From: an uncultured Bacilli bacterium
Lineage (GTDB): Bacteria > Bacillota_I > Bacilli_A > RF39 > UBA660
Reading direction: 5' to 3'
DNA length: 18,976 nucleotides
Assembly: GCA_944327405.1 (NCBI GenBank)
Contig: CALVHK010000009.1
Coordinates: forward strand, 1-18,976
A program made the position numbers and the translations under genes. Of the stretch, positions 7,780-14,689 are shown in pieces. Position 1 is the first letter of the stretch, and each line of letters starts with the position of its first letter. Under the pieces are notes generated by a model. The model had not been told where the DNA came from, ran no database searches, and saw only the letters and a list, made by a program, of their open reading frames with translations.

Positions 7780-9765
7780 ATGGAGTTAACCGATGTAAAA
7801 GGTGTAGGGCCTAAAATGTTACAAAATTTGCATGAATTAGATATTTATTCTGTAGAAGATTTGCTTACTTATTATCCATATCGCTATGATATTTTTGAGC
7901 CAACAACTTTAAGTAGCGATTACGATCATGAGCGAATTGCCATTAATGTTGTCGTTGAGACTACGGCAACAACGGCTTTTATTCGTAAAAACTTTAATAA
8001 GATACAATTTCGAGTGAGTCATAATGAAAGAGTAATGTATGCCGTGATATTTAATCGGGCTTTTCTAAGACCAAATATAGTGATTGGTAAAACCATTACT
8101 TTGGTAGGGAAGTATGATGAGTCAAGAAACACTTTTATCTGTGATGATATTAAGTTAAATCCTCTTACAAAGAAAGAAATTATTCCTATTTATCATGTCA
8201 AAAAAGGAATTAAAAATAATGATTTACGAAAAGTTGTAGAAAATGCTTTGGTGGATAGTGCCAAAATACCTAATTATGTTCCTGATGAGTTTGTTATGAA
8301 GTATAATTTTATTAGTAAAAAACAAGCTTTGCGAATGATTCATATGCCTCATAGTCATGAAGAGATTAAACATGCTAAAATCTATTTGAAATATGAAGAA
8401 TTGTTTTTATTTCTTTTTAAAATAGCTTATATGAAGATGGATAATGAGAACATGTTTAAAGAAGAAAAGTATTTTGATCAAAATAAAGTGGATGATTTTA
8501 TAAAGAGTTTGCCTTTTTCTTTAACGGATAGTCAAAATGAAGCGTTGTCTTTAATATTAGATGATATAAAAAGTAAAAAGAAAATGAACCGGTTAGTATT
8601 GGGTGATGTTGGTAGTGGTAAAACGATTATTAGTTTTATTAGTATTTATGCGAATTTTTTAGCGGGGTATCAAAGTGTTTTAATGGCACCTACGGAAGTG
8701 TTAGCGCGACAACATTTTGCCTCAGCATTAGAGTATTTTAAAGATTATCACTTAACTGTTGATATTTTGGTTGGTAGTATGACTAAAAAAGAAAAAGAAG
8801 TAGTTAAACAAAGGTTAGTGAGTGGAGAGATTGATATTTTAATTGGTACGCATGCGATTATCGAAGAAAGTGTCTTGTTTTATCGTTTGGGGCTTGTTAT
8901 TACGGATGAGCAACATCGGTTTGGGGTAAAGCAAAGAGAGATATTAAAAAGTAAAGGGGAAGTACCTGATGCTTTGTATATGAGTGCTACACCAATTCCA
9001 AGAACGTATGCTTTAACTTTGTATGGAGATTTGGATGTATCTTTCATTCGTCATAAACCGGGTGGTAGAAAAGAAATTGTCACAAAAATAAAGAAGTATA
9101 GTGAGCTTAAAGATGTGCTTATGCATATATTAGAAGAGATAAAAAAGGGACATCAAGTTTATGTGGTGGCTAGTATTATTGATGATAATGAAGAGTTGGA
9201 TTTAAAGAGTGTAGAAACATTAAAAGAAAAATTCAATCTAGCTTATCAGGGTAAAATTCCGATTGAAATATTACATGGAAAATTAAAGCAAAAAGATAAA
9301 GATGCGATTATGCAAAGATTTAAAAATAACGAAACAAAGATACTTATTTCTACAACTGTTATTGAGGTTGGTGTTGATGTTAAGAATGCAACAATTATGG
9401 TTATTTTTGATGCTGATCGTTTTGGTTTGGCTACAATTCATCAGCTTAGAGGCCGGGTTGGAAGAAATAATCTTGATTCTTATTGTTACTTAATTTGCGA
9501 TAAAGAAATTGATCGACTTAAAGTGCTGGAAGAAAGTAATGATGGGTTTTATATTGCCGAGAAAGATCTTGAATTACGGGGGGAAGGAGATCTTTTTGGT
9601 ACTATGCAAAGCGGGGTCAAAACCTTTAAAATAGCGGATCTTAAAACAGATTTAAAGATTATGATGCAAGCAAAACAAGATAGTGAAGAATACTTAAAAA
9701 GTGGACAGTATAAAAATAATATGAACTATTATAAGACAGTGCGAGATTTAGAAAGATTAAATTAA
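7780..9765 (+). CDS. recG: ATP-dependent DNA helicase RecG
   Basis: This is a 661-residue superfamily 2 helicase that reverses stalled replication forks and branch-migrates Holliday junctions. The N-terminal wedge domain begins with a helix-hairpin-helix-like segment (VKGVGPKMLQNLHELDIYSV), then the OB region. Helicase motifs follow in order: GDVGSGKT (Walker A), ITDEQHRFGV (DEQH box), SATPIPRTYALT (motif III), LHGKLKQKDKD, STTVIEVGVDV, QLRGRVGRN (motif VI), and the RecG-specific ELRGEGDLFGTMQSG near the C terminus. The length is close to the usual 670-690. A TTG at 7765 would add five residues but is itself part of the ribosome site, so ATG 7780 is chosen. It is the last recognisable chromosomal gene before the inserted element. 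Confidence 0.97.
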   Translation: MELTDVKGVGPKMLQNLHELDIYSVEDLLTYYPYRYDIFEPTTLSSDYDHERIAINVVVETTATTAFIRKNFNKIQFRVSHNERVMYAVIFNRAFLRPNIVIGKTITLVGKYDESRNTFICDDIKLNPLTKKEIIPIYHVKKGIKNNDLRKVVENALVDSAKIPNYVPDEFVMKYNFISKKQALRMIHMPHSHEEIKHAKIYLKYEELFLFLFKIAYMKMDNENMFKEEKYFDQNKVDDFIKSLPFSLTDSQNEALSLILDDIKSKKKMNRLVLGDVGSGKTIISFISIYANFLAGYQSVLMAPTEVLARQHFASALEYFKDYHLTVDILVGSMTKKEKEVVKQRLVSGEIDILIGTHAIIEESVLFYRLGLVITDEQHRFGVKQREILKSKGEVPDALYMSATPIPRTYALTLYGDLDVSFIRHKPGGRKEIVTKIKKYSELKDVLMHILEEIKKGHQVYVVASIIDDNEELDLKSVETLKEKFNLAYQGKIPIEILHGKLKQKDKDAIMQRFKNNETKILISTTVIEVGVDVKNATIMVIFDADRFGLATIHQLRGRVGRNNLDSYCYLICDKEIDRLKVLEESNDGFYIAEKDLELRGEGDLFGTMQSGVKTFKIADLKTDLKIMMQAKQDSEEYLKSGQYKNNMNYYKTVRDLERLN

Positions 9766-9781
9766 TTGTAAAAATTAACTA

Positions 9782-9854
9782 AAGGTGATTGACAAATGTC
9801 GAAAAAAATAATATCATTATTATGACATGATAAACATCATGTCCGAATCACCTT
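9782..9854 (+). promoter_or_regulatory. Structured RNA leader-like segment between recG and the att site
   Basis: AAGGTGATT (9782-9790) and AATCACCTT (9846-9854) are perfect 9-bp complements enclosing 55 nt. Inside are AATAAT/ATTATT (9807-9821) and an 8-bp hairpin, GACATGAT 9824-9831 with ATCATGTC 9836-9843 around loop AAAC. AAAGGTGAT is also a good ribosome site for a nine-codon ORF at 9796-9825 (MSKKIISLL). The outer stem would hide that site. It could be an attenuation leader or a small structured RNA. No known RNA family was recognised. Confidence 0.4.
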
Positions 9855-9958
9855 CACGACTTTGTGTGAAAGTGAGTCAACCAAAACCCCCTGAAGTCCA
9901 GCAGAAATGCTGGACATTTTTGTTTTTCCTAGTATTTATGGGAGTTTTTACTGATTAG
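9839..9958 (+). CDS. Possible 39-aa small ORF ending inside the left att repeat
   Basis: The ORF runs from ATG 9839 (or in-frame ATG 9827) to TAG 9956-9958. It begins MSESPSRLC, contains a proline-rich stretch (QPKPPEV), and has a hydrophobic C terminus (FLFFLVFMGVFTD). No ribosome site is visible at either ATG, and a strong terminator hairpin lies in the middle of it. The only argument for coding is that its C-terminal frame VFMGVFTD-stop is matched by VFVGVFTD-stop at the right att, with one of two base differences synonymous. I do not recognise it, and it may be fortuitous. Confidence 0.25.
   Translation: MSESPSRLCVKVSQPKPPEVQQKCWTFLFFLVFMGVFTD
9896..9926 (+). terminator. Intrinsic terminator on the chromosomal side of the left att
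   Basis: GTCCAGCA (9896-9903) and TGCTGGAC (9908-9915) form an 8-bp stem closed by a GAAA tetraloop. The tail is ATTTTTGTTTTT. CCCCCTGAA immediately precedes the stem, and the same nine bases precede the right-end terminator. It probably ends recG transcription or that of a small RNA here. Confidence 0.85.
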
Positions 9959-9965
9959 CTTTTAA
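9931..9965 (+). repeat. Left attachment site repeat (attL core)
   Basis: This 35-bp segment matches 18942-18976 at 33 of 35 positions; 9944-9965 (22 bp) is perfectly identical to 18955-18976. The mismatches are at 9938 (A versus G) and 9943 (A versus T). It lies about 100 bp beyond the 3' end of the integrase gene, as expected for a tyrosine-integrase att site. Crossover probably occurs within the 22-bp identical part. Confidence 0.85.
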
Positions 9966-9975
9966 TAAAATTAAA

Positions 9976-9998
9976 TTTTAGGTAGCATTTAGGTAGCA
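9976..9998 (+). repeat. Left integrase arm-type repeat
   Basis: It comprises two copies of AGGTAGCATTT (the second partial), preceded by TTTT. The 23-bp stretch is identical and in the same orientation at 18762-18784. It lies 10 bp inside the left core. The pairing with an integrase that has an N-terminal arm-binding-like domain suggests arm sites for that domain. Confidence 0.7.
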
Positions 9999-10026
9999 TT
10001 TTTGACTTTTTAATAAATTTTTCCAT

Positions 10027-10059
10027 AAAAAAATCAGGAAACCAAAACAATGGTTTCCT
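10027..10059 (-). terminator. Intrinsic terminator of the integrase operon
   Basis: On the minus strand AGGAAACCA pairs with TGGTTTCCT (10059-10051 and 10044-10036) around a 6-nt loop, followed by GATTTTTTT. It starts 5 bp after the integrase stop. Confidence 0.85.
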
Positions 10060-10063
10060 TAAT

Positions 10064-11221
10064 TTATATGCTTATTTCAAAATCAATTTCTTCTTTCTCA
10101 TTAGATGTTGTATTATTATCTAATGTATCTATTAGATTAATAATATTATTTAATTTGTTTTTAAACATATGAGAATAAGTGTTTAGTGTTTCATCAATTT
10201 TAGAGTGTCCTAGATATTTAGCAACAAGTGTTATGTCTGCTCCATTATTGATTAGTAATGAAGCACAGGAATGTCTAAAATCGTGTATTCTTATTTGTTT
10301 TACACCTGCTAATTTGCAATCATTGTTTTTTCTTCTTCTAATAGCATCATCACCTAGAGGAACAGTATTTCCAAATACGAACCAATTTTCTTTGAAATTT
10401 GTATATTCCATAGCTTTGTCTTTTAATTTTCTTAAATCATTTACTAAACCTTTAGGTAGAGGTAAAGTTCTGTTGCTTGTTAGGGTTTTAGGACTAGTGA
10501 TAATATAAGTTTTTCCATTTACATTATCTGATAGTCCTTTATTAATCTTAACACTATTATTTATAAAATCTATATCATTCCAATTTAAAGCTCTTGCTTC
10601 GCCTTTACGAAGTCCACAGAAATATAAAGTTTTAAATAAACATTTGTAAGTTAGATTTTTTTCTACCGATATAAATTTTTGGAATTCTTCATAAGTCCAA
10701 AATTCCATTTCTTTTTTTATTTCGCTTGGATCAGTAAAATTTGTCATTTTTGGATACACTTCATTAAAATTAATACCATACCATTTTGTACCAAAATTCA
10801 TAATTGTTTTTAAAAATTTATAAATATAATTTCTTGTTCTATTTGATAACTTAAATTTCATTATTTTTTTTCGCCATGCCTCATAATGTTGGATATTAAA
10901 TTCTTTCACTTTGATATTGTCTAATAATTCCATATATCTAATTCTGTCTTGGTATGTGTGTAAAGTTGTTTCTTTTACTTTGTCTTTTTGATAATCATAA
11001 AAAGCAGTATATAAATCTTTGAACGTCATATTATTGTCAGGTCTATATTTATCAAATTCAAGATAAAATTGCTTTTCAGCCTCTTGAGCCTCTTTCTTGT
11101 TATGGTATTTTTTTGATTTATATTGTTTTATATTTCCATTTAAGTCTTTATATCTAGTATAAAATATCCATTTTCTGCCGTCTTTCGTCCATTCTTTTTT
11201 ATTTAATAAGATAATTGCCAT
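10064..11221 (-). CDS. int: Tyrosine recombinase / site-specific integrase
   Basis: This 385-residue integrase integrates and excises the element. The N-terminal segment (KKEWTKDGRKWIFYTRYKDL, then KSKKYHNKKEAQEAEKQF) resembles the arm-DNA-binding domain of Tn916-like integrases. A SAM-like core-binding domain follows (MTFKDLYTAFYDYQKDKV). The catalytic domain shows CGLRKGEARAL with the first catalytic Arg near 206, HDFRHSCASLL (His and Arg near 314), LGHSKIDETLNTYSHM, and nucleophile Tyr349. A TTG at 11245 extends the frame, but ATG 11221 with AGAAAGGAG upstream is clearly the start. It is the last gene of the leftward operon, overlapping the preceding small gene by 23 bp, and ends near the left att. 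Confidence 0.96.
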   Translation of the reverse strand: MAIILLNKKEWTKDGRKWIFYTRYKDLNGNIKQYKSKKYHNKKEAQEAEKQFYLEFDKYRPDNNMTFKDLYTAFYDYQKDKVKETTLHTYQDRIRYMELLDNIKVKEFNIQHYEAWRKKIMKFKLSNRTRNYIYKFLKTIMNFGTKWYGINFNEVYPKMTNFTDPSEIKKEMEFWTYEEFQKFISVEKNLTYKCLFKTLYFCGLRKGEARALNWNDIDFINNSVKINKGLSDNVNGKTYIITSPKTLTSNRTLPLPKGLVNDLRKLKDKAMEYTNFKENWFVFGNTVPLGDDAIRRRKNNDCKLAGVKQIRIHDFRHSCASLLINNGADITLVAKYLGHSKIDETLNTYSHMFKNKLNNIINLIDTLDNNTTSNEKEEIDFEISI

Positions 11222-11408
11222 ATTCTTCACTCCTTTCTGTTTCAATAGATTTTAAATACTTTTGATGTTCTTTTAGTGCTAAAGTATGGTAATTAAGACT
11301 TTTTATATCATTATTTCTTTTGTCTTGTTTAATTAATTCTTGAAGTGATTTAATAATGAGTTTTTCTTTATTAAAATCTGTATTTTCGTCAATTATTGCT
11401 TGTATCAT
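11199..11408 (-). CDS. Hypothetical 69-aa protein upstream of int
   Basis: This small protein (MIQAIIDENTDFNKEKLIIK at its N terminus) is Lys/Glu-rich and predicted helical, with no recognisable domain. It has a good ribosome site (AGAAAGGAC) 7 nt before the ATG. It starts 14 bp after mobV ends and overlaps the integrase start, so the three are probably translated from one message. In many elements this position holds an excisionase, but no winged-helix or MerR-like signature is visible here, so that function is not assigned. Confidence 0.7.
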   Translation of the reverse strand: MIQAIIDENTDFNKEKLIIKSLQELIKQDKRNNDIKSLNYHTLALKEHQKYLKSIETERSEEYGNYLIK

Positions 11409-11422
11409 TTTATCAGTCCTTT

Positions 11423-12841
11423 CTATATTCCAATTTCAAAATCGTCTTTATCCTTTTCCTTAGGATTTTTATAATAGCCATAATTAATGGAATCAGCTAA
11501 GTCTTCGTAATCTTCTATATATTTTGATTTTTTTCTACCTAAGATTTTATCAATAGCATTAGCCATTTTATCGAATAAACTTTTCCACTTATCTAGTTCT
11601 TGCTCTAATTTTGATTTTATGCTTTTTAAGGAATTGATTAATAAATCTTTTTTGCTTAACTCACTTTTTAAGTCTTTAATTTCTTGCTGTTGCTCTTTTA
11701 ACATTTCCTTTTGTTTTAAATATTCTTTATTAGCTTTAAATCTATTGTTAGAAGTAAGTAATCTTGTAATTTGTATTTCTTGTTGTTTAATTTTGTTATC
11801 AGATATTACTTTGTCTTTTTCAAGAGTTTTTGCATAATAGATTAATTTATCTACATCTTTTGAGTTATAACCTGTAATTCCTTTTTTCGGATCAGTAATA
11901 TTATCTGATTTATCCATATTTTGGAGGCTATTTTTGTTTGTTTCTAGCTCTTGGGTAGTGTAATTAAGTTCTTCCTTTAAATCGCTTAATTCGGCTTTTA
12001 ATTCGCTAATTTGATATTCTAACTTGGTTTGATTTTTAACATGACTTCCAATATTACCCCGATCTAGTTTGAACCCTCGTTCATTGATAAACTTATTAAA
12101 TTTATCTTGTAGTTTAGCAAAAGAGTTTTTACCACCTAAGTCTTTCCAAAATTGATCGTTATTCAGAAATTTACCTTTTACATTTTCATATATAATTTTC
12201 CCATTATTATCTCTTTCTAAAATAGGTACTAGTTTAACATTGCCATTACTATCTTTTATTTCTTCTTTAATTGTATTACCCTCATTATCTTTTTTATAAA
12301 CTTTTCTTTTAACTTCATTTACGATAGGTAGGAAGTAGGCTTGTAGGTGTGGTGTATCTTCGTCATAGTGTACTTGTGCCATGACAATATTTTCCTTACC
12401 AACTAAGTCTATCAAAAACTCCATACAACTATCAAAATAGTAGGTTACTTCAAGAGGTATATCTTCTTTATTATTTATATCAGGTACAAATACACTTTGT
12501 CCTTTTTTATCGCCTGTTTTGTAAGTTCTACCACTATCTTTAAATTTCATACCTAAACTTTGAAAGAACTCGTTACCACTTGTGAATACTACACCATTTA
12601 GCATATTGGTGCTATCTTTCTTTAAATACTCTATATCACGTTCTTTTAGTATTTTCTTTACTTGTTGATATAGATTGCGTTCTTTCATGGGGACGTAATC
12701 AACATTAAATTCGGTTCTTTTGCTATCATAATTTCCTGTACCTTTTCTCTTTGTTAATTCTTGTCCTATATTAAATAAATTTTTCGCTTTATATTTAGTT
12801 GCAAATCTTAATACTTGTTTTCCATTGTAAATATTACTCAT
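11423..12841 (-). CDS. mobV: MobV-family (Mob/Pre) relaxase
   Basis: This 472-residue protein would nick oriT and lead the strand transferred during mobilization. It resembles pMV158-type Mob/Pre proteins in layout. The N-terminal catalytic region includes RTEFNVDYVPM and FTSGNEFFQSLG. The metal-binding motif VHYDEDTPHLQ lies at about residues 153-164, followed by the family-typical GFKLDRG near 255. The usual motif is HxDExTPHxH, and here the last His is Gln. From about 280 to the end the protein is a long charged coiled coil (SELKAELSDLKEELNYTTQE), also typical. ATG 12841 has AAAGGAGGG 9 nt upstream. The palindrome-rich region just upstream is the likely oriT. Confidence 0.88.
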   Translation of the reverse strand: MSNIYNGKQVLRFATKYKAKNLFNIGQELTKRKGTGNYDSKRTEFNVDYVPMKERNLYQQVKKILKERDIEYLKKDSTNMLNGVVFTSGNEFFQSLGMKFKDSGRTYKTGDKKGQSVFVPDINNKEDIPLEVTYYFDSCMEFLIDLVGKENIVMAQVHYDEDTPHLQAYFLPIVNEVKRKVYKKDNEGNTIKEEIKDSNGNVKLVPILERDNNGKIIYENVKGKFLNNDQFWKDLGGKNSFAKLQDKFNKFINERGFKLDRGNIGSHVKNQTKLEYQISELKAELSDLKEELNYTTQELETNKNSLQNMDKSDNITDPKKGITGYNSKDVDKLIYYAKTLEKDKVISDNKIKQQEIQITRLLTSNNRFKANKEYLKQKEMLKEQQQEIKDLKSELSKKDLLINSLKSIKSKLEQELDKWKSLFDKMANAIDKILGRKKSKYIEDYEDLADSINYGYYKNPKEKDKDDFEIGI

Positions 12842-12864
12842 TTATCGCCCTCCTTTATTTATTC

Positions 12865-13116
12865 AGGTCATTTATGACCTATCTCACTAGGGCATAGCCC
12901 ATGTGAGTTTAGGGAGTTCCCTAAAAACCCCCTTACATTGTTTTCACAAGATACCCCAATTTACAAAAGGGGTATCAAGCTACAACAATGAATTAATATT
13001 TCCAATATGAATAAAGGAAATATTAATTTTTGTGAGTTATCTATCGCCACTTTCATTTGCTATCGCAAACAAAACGTGCCACGATAACTTAATGATTAAA
13101 ACTAAAGTTTTAATCA
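12865..13116. other. Palindrome cluster: candidate oriT and/or replication origin
   Basis: Non-coding region of about 270 bp upstream of mobV. Inverted repeats in order: AGGTCAT/ATGACCT (12865-12880); CTCAC/GTGAG around GGGC-ATA-GCCC (12883-12907); TTTAGGGA/TCCCTAAA (12908-12925); CATTGTT/AACAATG (12936-12990) enclosing GATACCCC/GGGGTATC (12950-12976); a perfect 13-bp pair AATTAATATTTCC/GGAAATATTAATT (12991-13028); AGTTATC/GATAACT (13035-13089) enclosing TTTGC/GCAAA; and TGATTAAAACT/AGTTTTAATCA (13093-13116), which overlaps the upstream gene's stop. MobV relaxases usually nick near a hairpin just upstream of their own gene. The nick site cannot be placed from sequence alone. Confidence 0.6.
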
Positions 13117-14054
13117 AGTGGTTCTTGGTACTTAGCAAAATAGGTTCGTTCGGTCGATGTTCTTTTCATCGTAATAGTTAGTCCTTCTTTTTCTAATGTG
13201 GATAAGTTATTATTTAATAACTTTCCAAATACCGATGGTGTTATGTTAAGGTTTAATTTACTAGTTATTTCTGATACAGTAAAGGTAAATTCTTTTTGCT
13301 TAATTGCATAGTTTAGAAATATTGTTAGATTATAATCTAAATCTTCAATTTCAGTTTCTGATCTTTCAAAGATTAGATTTTCATTTCTTTTAAGTATTAA
13401 TTCAAAGCCTTCATAATCTCTACTTTCATATTCGAGAATTATTTTATTTTTAATGTGAGTATCTTCTTTTAATATCAACATACCATCAACAGAGCCATCT
13501 ATGGCAGTACTTCCTAAAGAGGTATTACTTTTGTTTAAATGATGTATCAAAAGAATAGTAAAGTTATACTTTTGACAGAGTTCTCTAAACTTAGGAATTA
13601 AATATTGTCCTGTGTCTTGGTAGTTGTTTATATCGTAGCCATTATTCATATCTATTCCATACATCATGTCTATGATTACTAATTTACCATTATATTCATT
13701 AGCAAATTTTTGAAAATCTACTTGCAGATCCATATAATTTAGTTTTCGTTCATTTGACTCTTGTTCCCTTAAAAAGAAATTAGTGTCATCAAATTGTAAA
13801 TTCATTATATTTATTCTATCAAGTATTTGCATATGGTTCATTTCTGTGCTAATATATAGTGTAGGAGATTTAATTGTTTTAAAACCTAAGAAGCTGTTTT
13901 CTGTTGCCACAGAGTTGGCAAGTTGTAGTGCAAATAATGACTTGCCAACTTTTGGTCTAGCAACTAAGCAATATAGTCCCCTAGACTTCATTAAGTTTTC
14001 TATAATGAAGTCGTTTTTTTTGTAATCTTTTTGCATTTCACTAATTGCTTTCAA
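13110..14054 (-). CDS. RepA-like RecA-fold ATPase (AAA_25 type)
   Basis: This 314-residue ATPase resembles the RepA/DnaB-like hexameric helicases found on plasmids and mobilizable elements. It probably helps replicate or unwind the element after excision or during transfer. Walker A is ARPKVGKS at residues 32-39. TLYISTEMN follows (the usual Glu position), then Walker B KLVIIDMM at about 120-127 and the sensor-like ILLIHHLNKS. GSTAIDGSVD is characteristic of this subfamily. The C-terminal 80 residues look like a winged helix (FTFTVSEITSKLNLNITPSV). The start is uncertain: TTG 14054 has GAGG 10 nt upstream and overlaps the previous gene, while ATG 14036 lies four bases after that gene's stop. 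Confidence 0.85.
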   Translation of the reverse strand: MKAISEMQKDYKKNDFIIENLMKSRGLYCLVARPKVGKSLFALQLANSVATENSFLGFKTIKSPTLYISTEMNHMQILDRINIMNLQFDDTNFFLREQESNERKLNYMDLQVDFQKFANEYNGKLVIIDMMYGIDMNNGYDINNYQDTGQYLIPKFRELCQKYNFTILLIHHLNKSNTSLGSTAIDGSVDGMLILKEDTHIKNKIILEYESRDYEGFELILKRNENLIFERSETEIEDLDYNLTIFLNYAIKQKEFTFTVSEITSKLNLNITPSVFGKLLNNNLSTLEKEGLTITMKRTSTERTYFAKYQEPLD

Positions 14055-14313
14055 TTACCTTTTTCCTCTCATTTGTATCTTTTGACATCTTTTGTAAGTA
14101 GGCTACATTAATTTTAAGGTAATTTACTACTTCATTCATTGGTAGTAGTTTACTTGGTAGAAGATAACCTTTATTTATTAAATCGGCTCTTATTTCATTT
14201 CTTAATTTACTTGTACTATTTTTTCCTAGTCCTGTAAGTTTCTTTAAATCGCTTAAATCACACCATTGTTTTGATATTAATTCTAATGTTTCGTTTGCAC
14301 TTATAATTATCAC
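14041..14313 (-). CDS. Small HTH-type DNA-binding protein
   Basis: This is a 90-residue protein at the head of the leftward operon. WCDLSDLKKLTGLGKNSTSK followed by LRNEIRADLINKGYLLPSKL reads as a helix-turn-helix. Similar small proteins sit just before RepA-like or replication genes on mobile elements, so it may regulate the operon or assist excision or replication; that is inference. The GTG at 14313 directly follows AAAGG with no spacer. The correctly spaced codons are ATA or ATT, so the true start is uncertain. Confidence 0.65.
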   Translation of the reverse strand: MIIISANETLELISKQWCDLSDLKKLTGLGKNSTSKLRNEIRADLINKGYLLPSKLLPMNEVVNYLKINVAYLQKMSKDTNERKKVIESN

Positions 14314-14572
14314 CCTTTCTTTTCTGTGAGGTTTTAGTGTCCCCTCTAACTCCCTTTTAGGATGTATATATAGTATATTTGTCCTGTACTTTTTAGGATC
14401 GACCCATATATCTAAGGAAAGTTTTAGATTACTTACAACTCCTCTGGCCAGTGAGGATATTTTTTGAGTACCTTGCCTTGCTTTACGAGTTAATAGTTAC
14501 GGCGCTCACAATATATAACTCTATACGGTTGTCAAAGATCATTTTAGAATAGTAATTGAACTATTCAGCTCT
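14314..14572 (-). promoter_or_regulatory. Long 5' leader of the leftward operon
   Basis: About 250 nt separate the promoter from the first gene. Visible within it are GAATAGT/ACTATTC (14547-14566) near the presumed transcript start, a second TTGACA-like box (minus strand, 14535-14530), and a CCTC/GAGG hairpin around TGGCCA (about 14439-14456). No convincing ORF was found in it. A leader this long suggests post-initiation control, but no known riboswitch is recognised. Confidence 0.4.
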
Positions 14573-14601
14573 AATATAATATATTTTTGAACCTTTGTCA
14601 A
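14573..14601 (-). promoter_or_regulatory. Promoter of the leftward mobilization/integration operon
   Basis: On the minus strand TTGACA (14601-14596) and TATATT (14578-14573) are exactly 17 bp apart. This is the best promoter match facing left in the regulatory region and lies next to the dyad at 14606-14627. Confidence 0.7.
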
Positions 14602-14605
14602 CAAC

Positions 14606-14627
14606 TTTAGCACTAAAAAGTGTTAAA
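14606..14627. promoter_or_regulatory. Candidate operator dyad for the XRE repressor
   Basis: TTTA-g-CACT-AAAA-AGTG-t-TAAA is an interrupted palindrome lying between the divergent promoters, a few bases upstream of the leftward -35 and about 14 bp from the rightward -35. A tandem 10-bp repeat TGCAAAAtGG/TGCAAAAaGG (14642-14661) lies between the rightward boxes. Both fit control of the two operons by the repressor at 14690; this is inference. Confidence 0.45.
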
Positions 14628-14640
14628 AAGTTAAAAAATA

Positions 14641-14669
14641 TTGCAAAATGGTGCAAAAAGGTGTATAAT
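14641..14669 (+). promoter_or_regulatory. Promoter of the XRE/membrane/HEPN-like operon
   Basis: TTGCAA (14641-14646) and TATAAT (14664-14669) have a 17-bp spacer. GAAAGGAG precedes the start codon at 14690. Confidence 0.7.
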
Positions 14670-14689
14670 TGGTGATGAAAGGAGCAATT

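Noticed and set aside
9783..9853. tRNA-like reading of the 7-bp closing stem GGTGATT/AATCACC
   Set aside because: No T-loop (TTCRA), no anticodon arm of proper size and no CCA-proximal pattern. It does not fold as a tRNA.
11199..11408. Excisionase (Xis) call for the 69-aa protein beside int
   Set aside because: Position alone suggested it. No winged-helix or MerR-like motif is visible in the sequence.
12865..13116. CRISPR array suggested by many repeats in a short region
   Set aside because: The repeats are different palindromes, not one direct repeat with regular spacers, and no cas gene is present.
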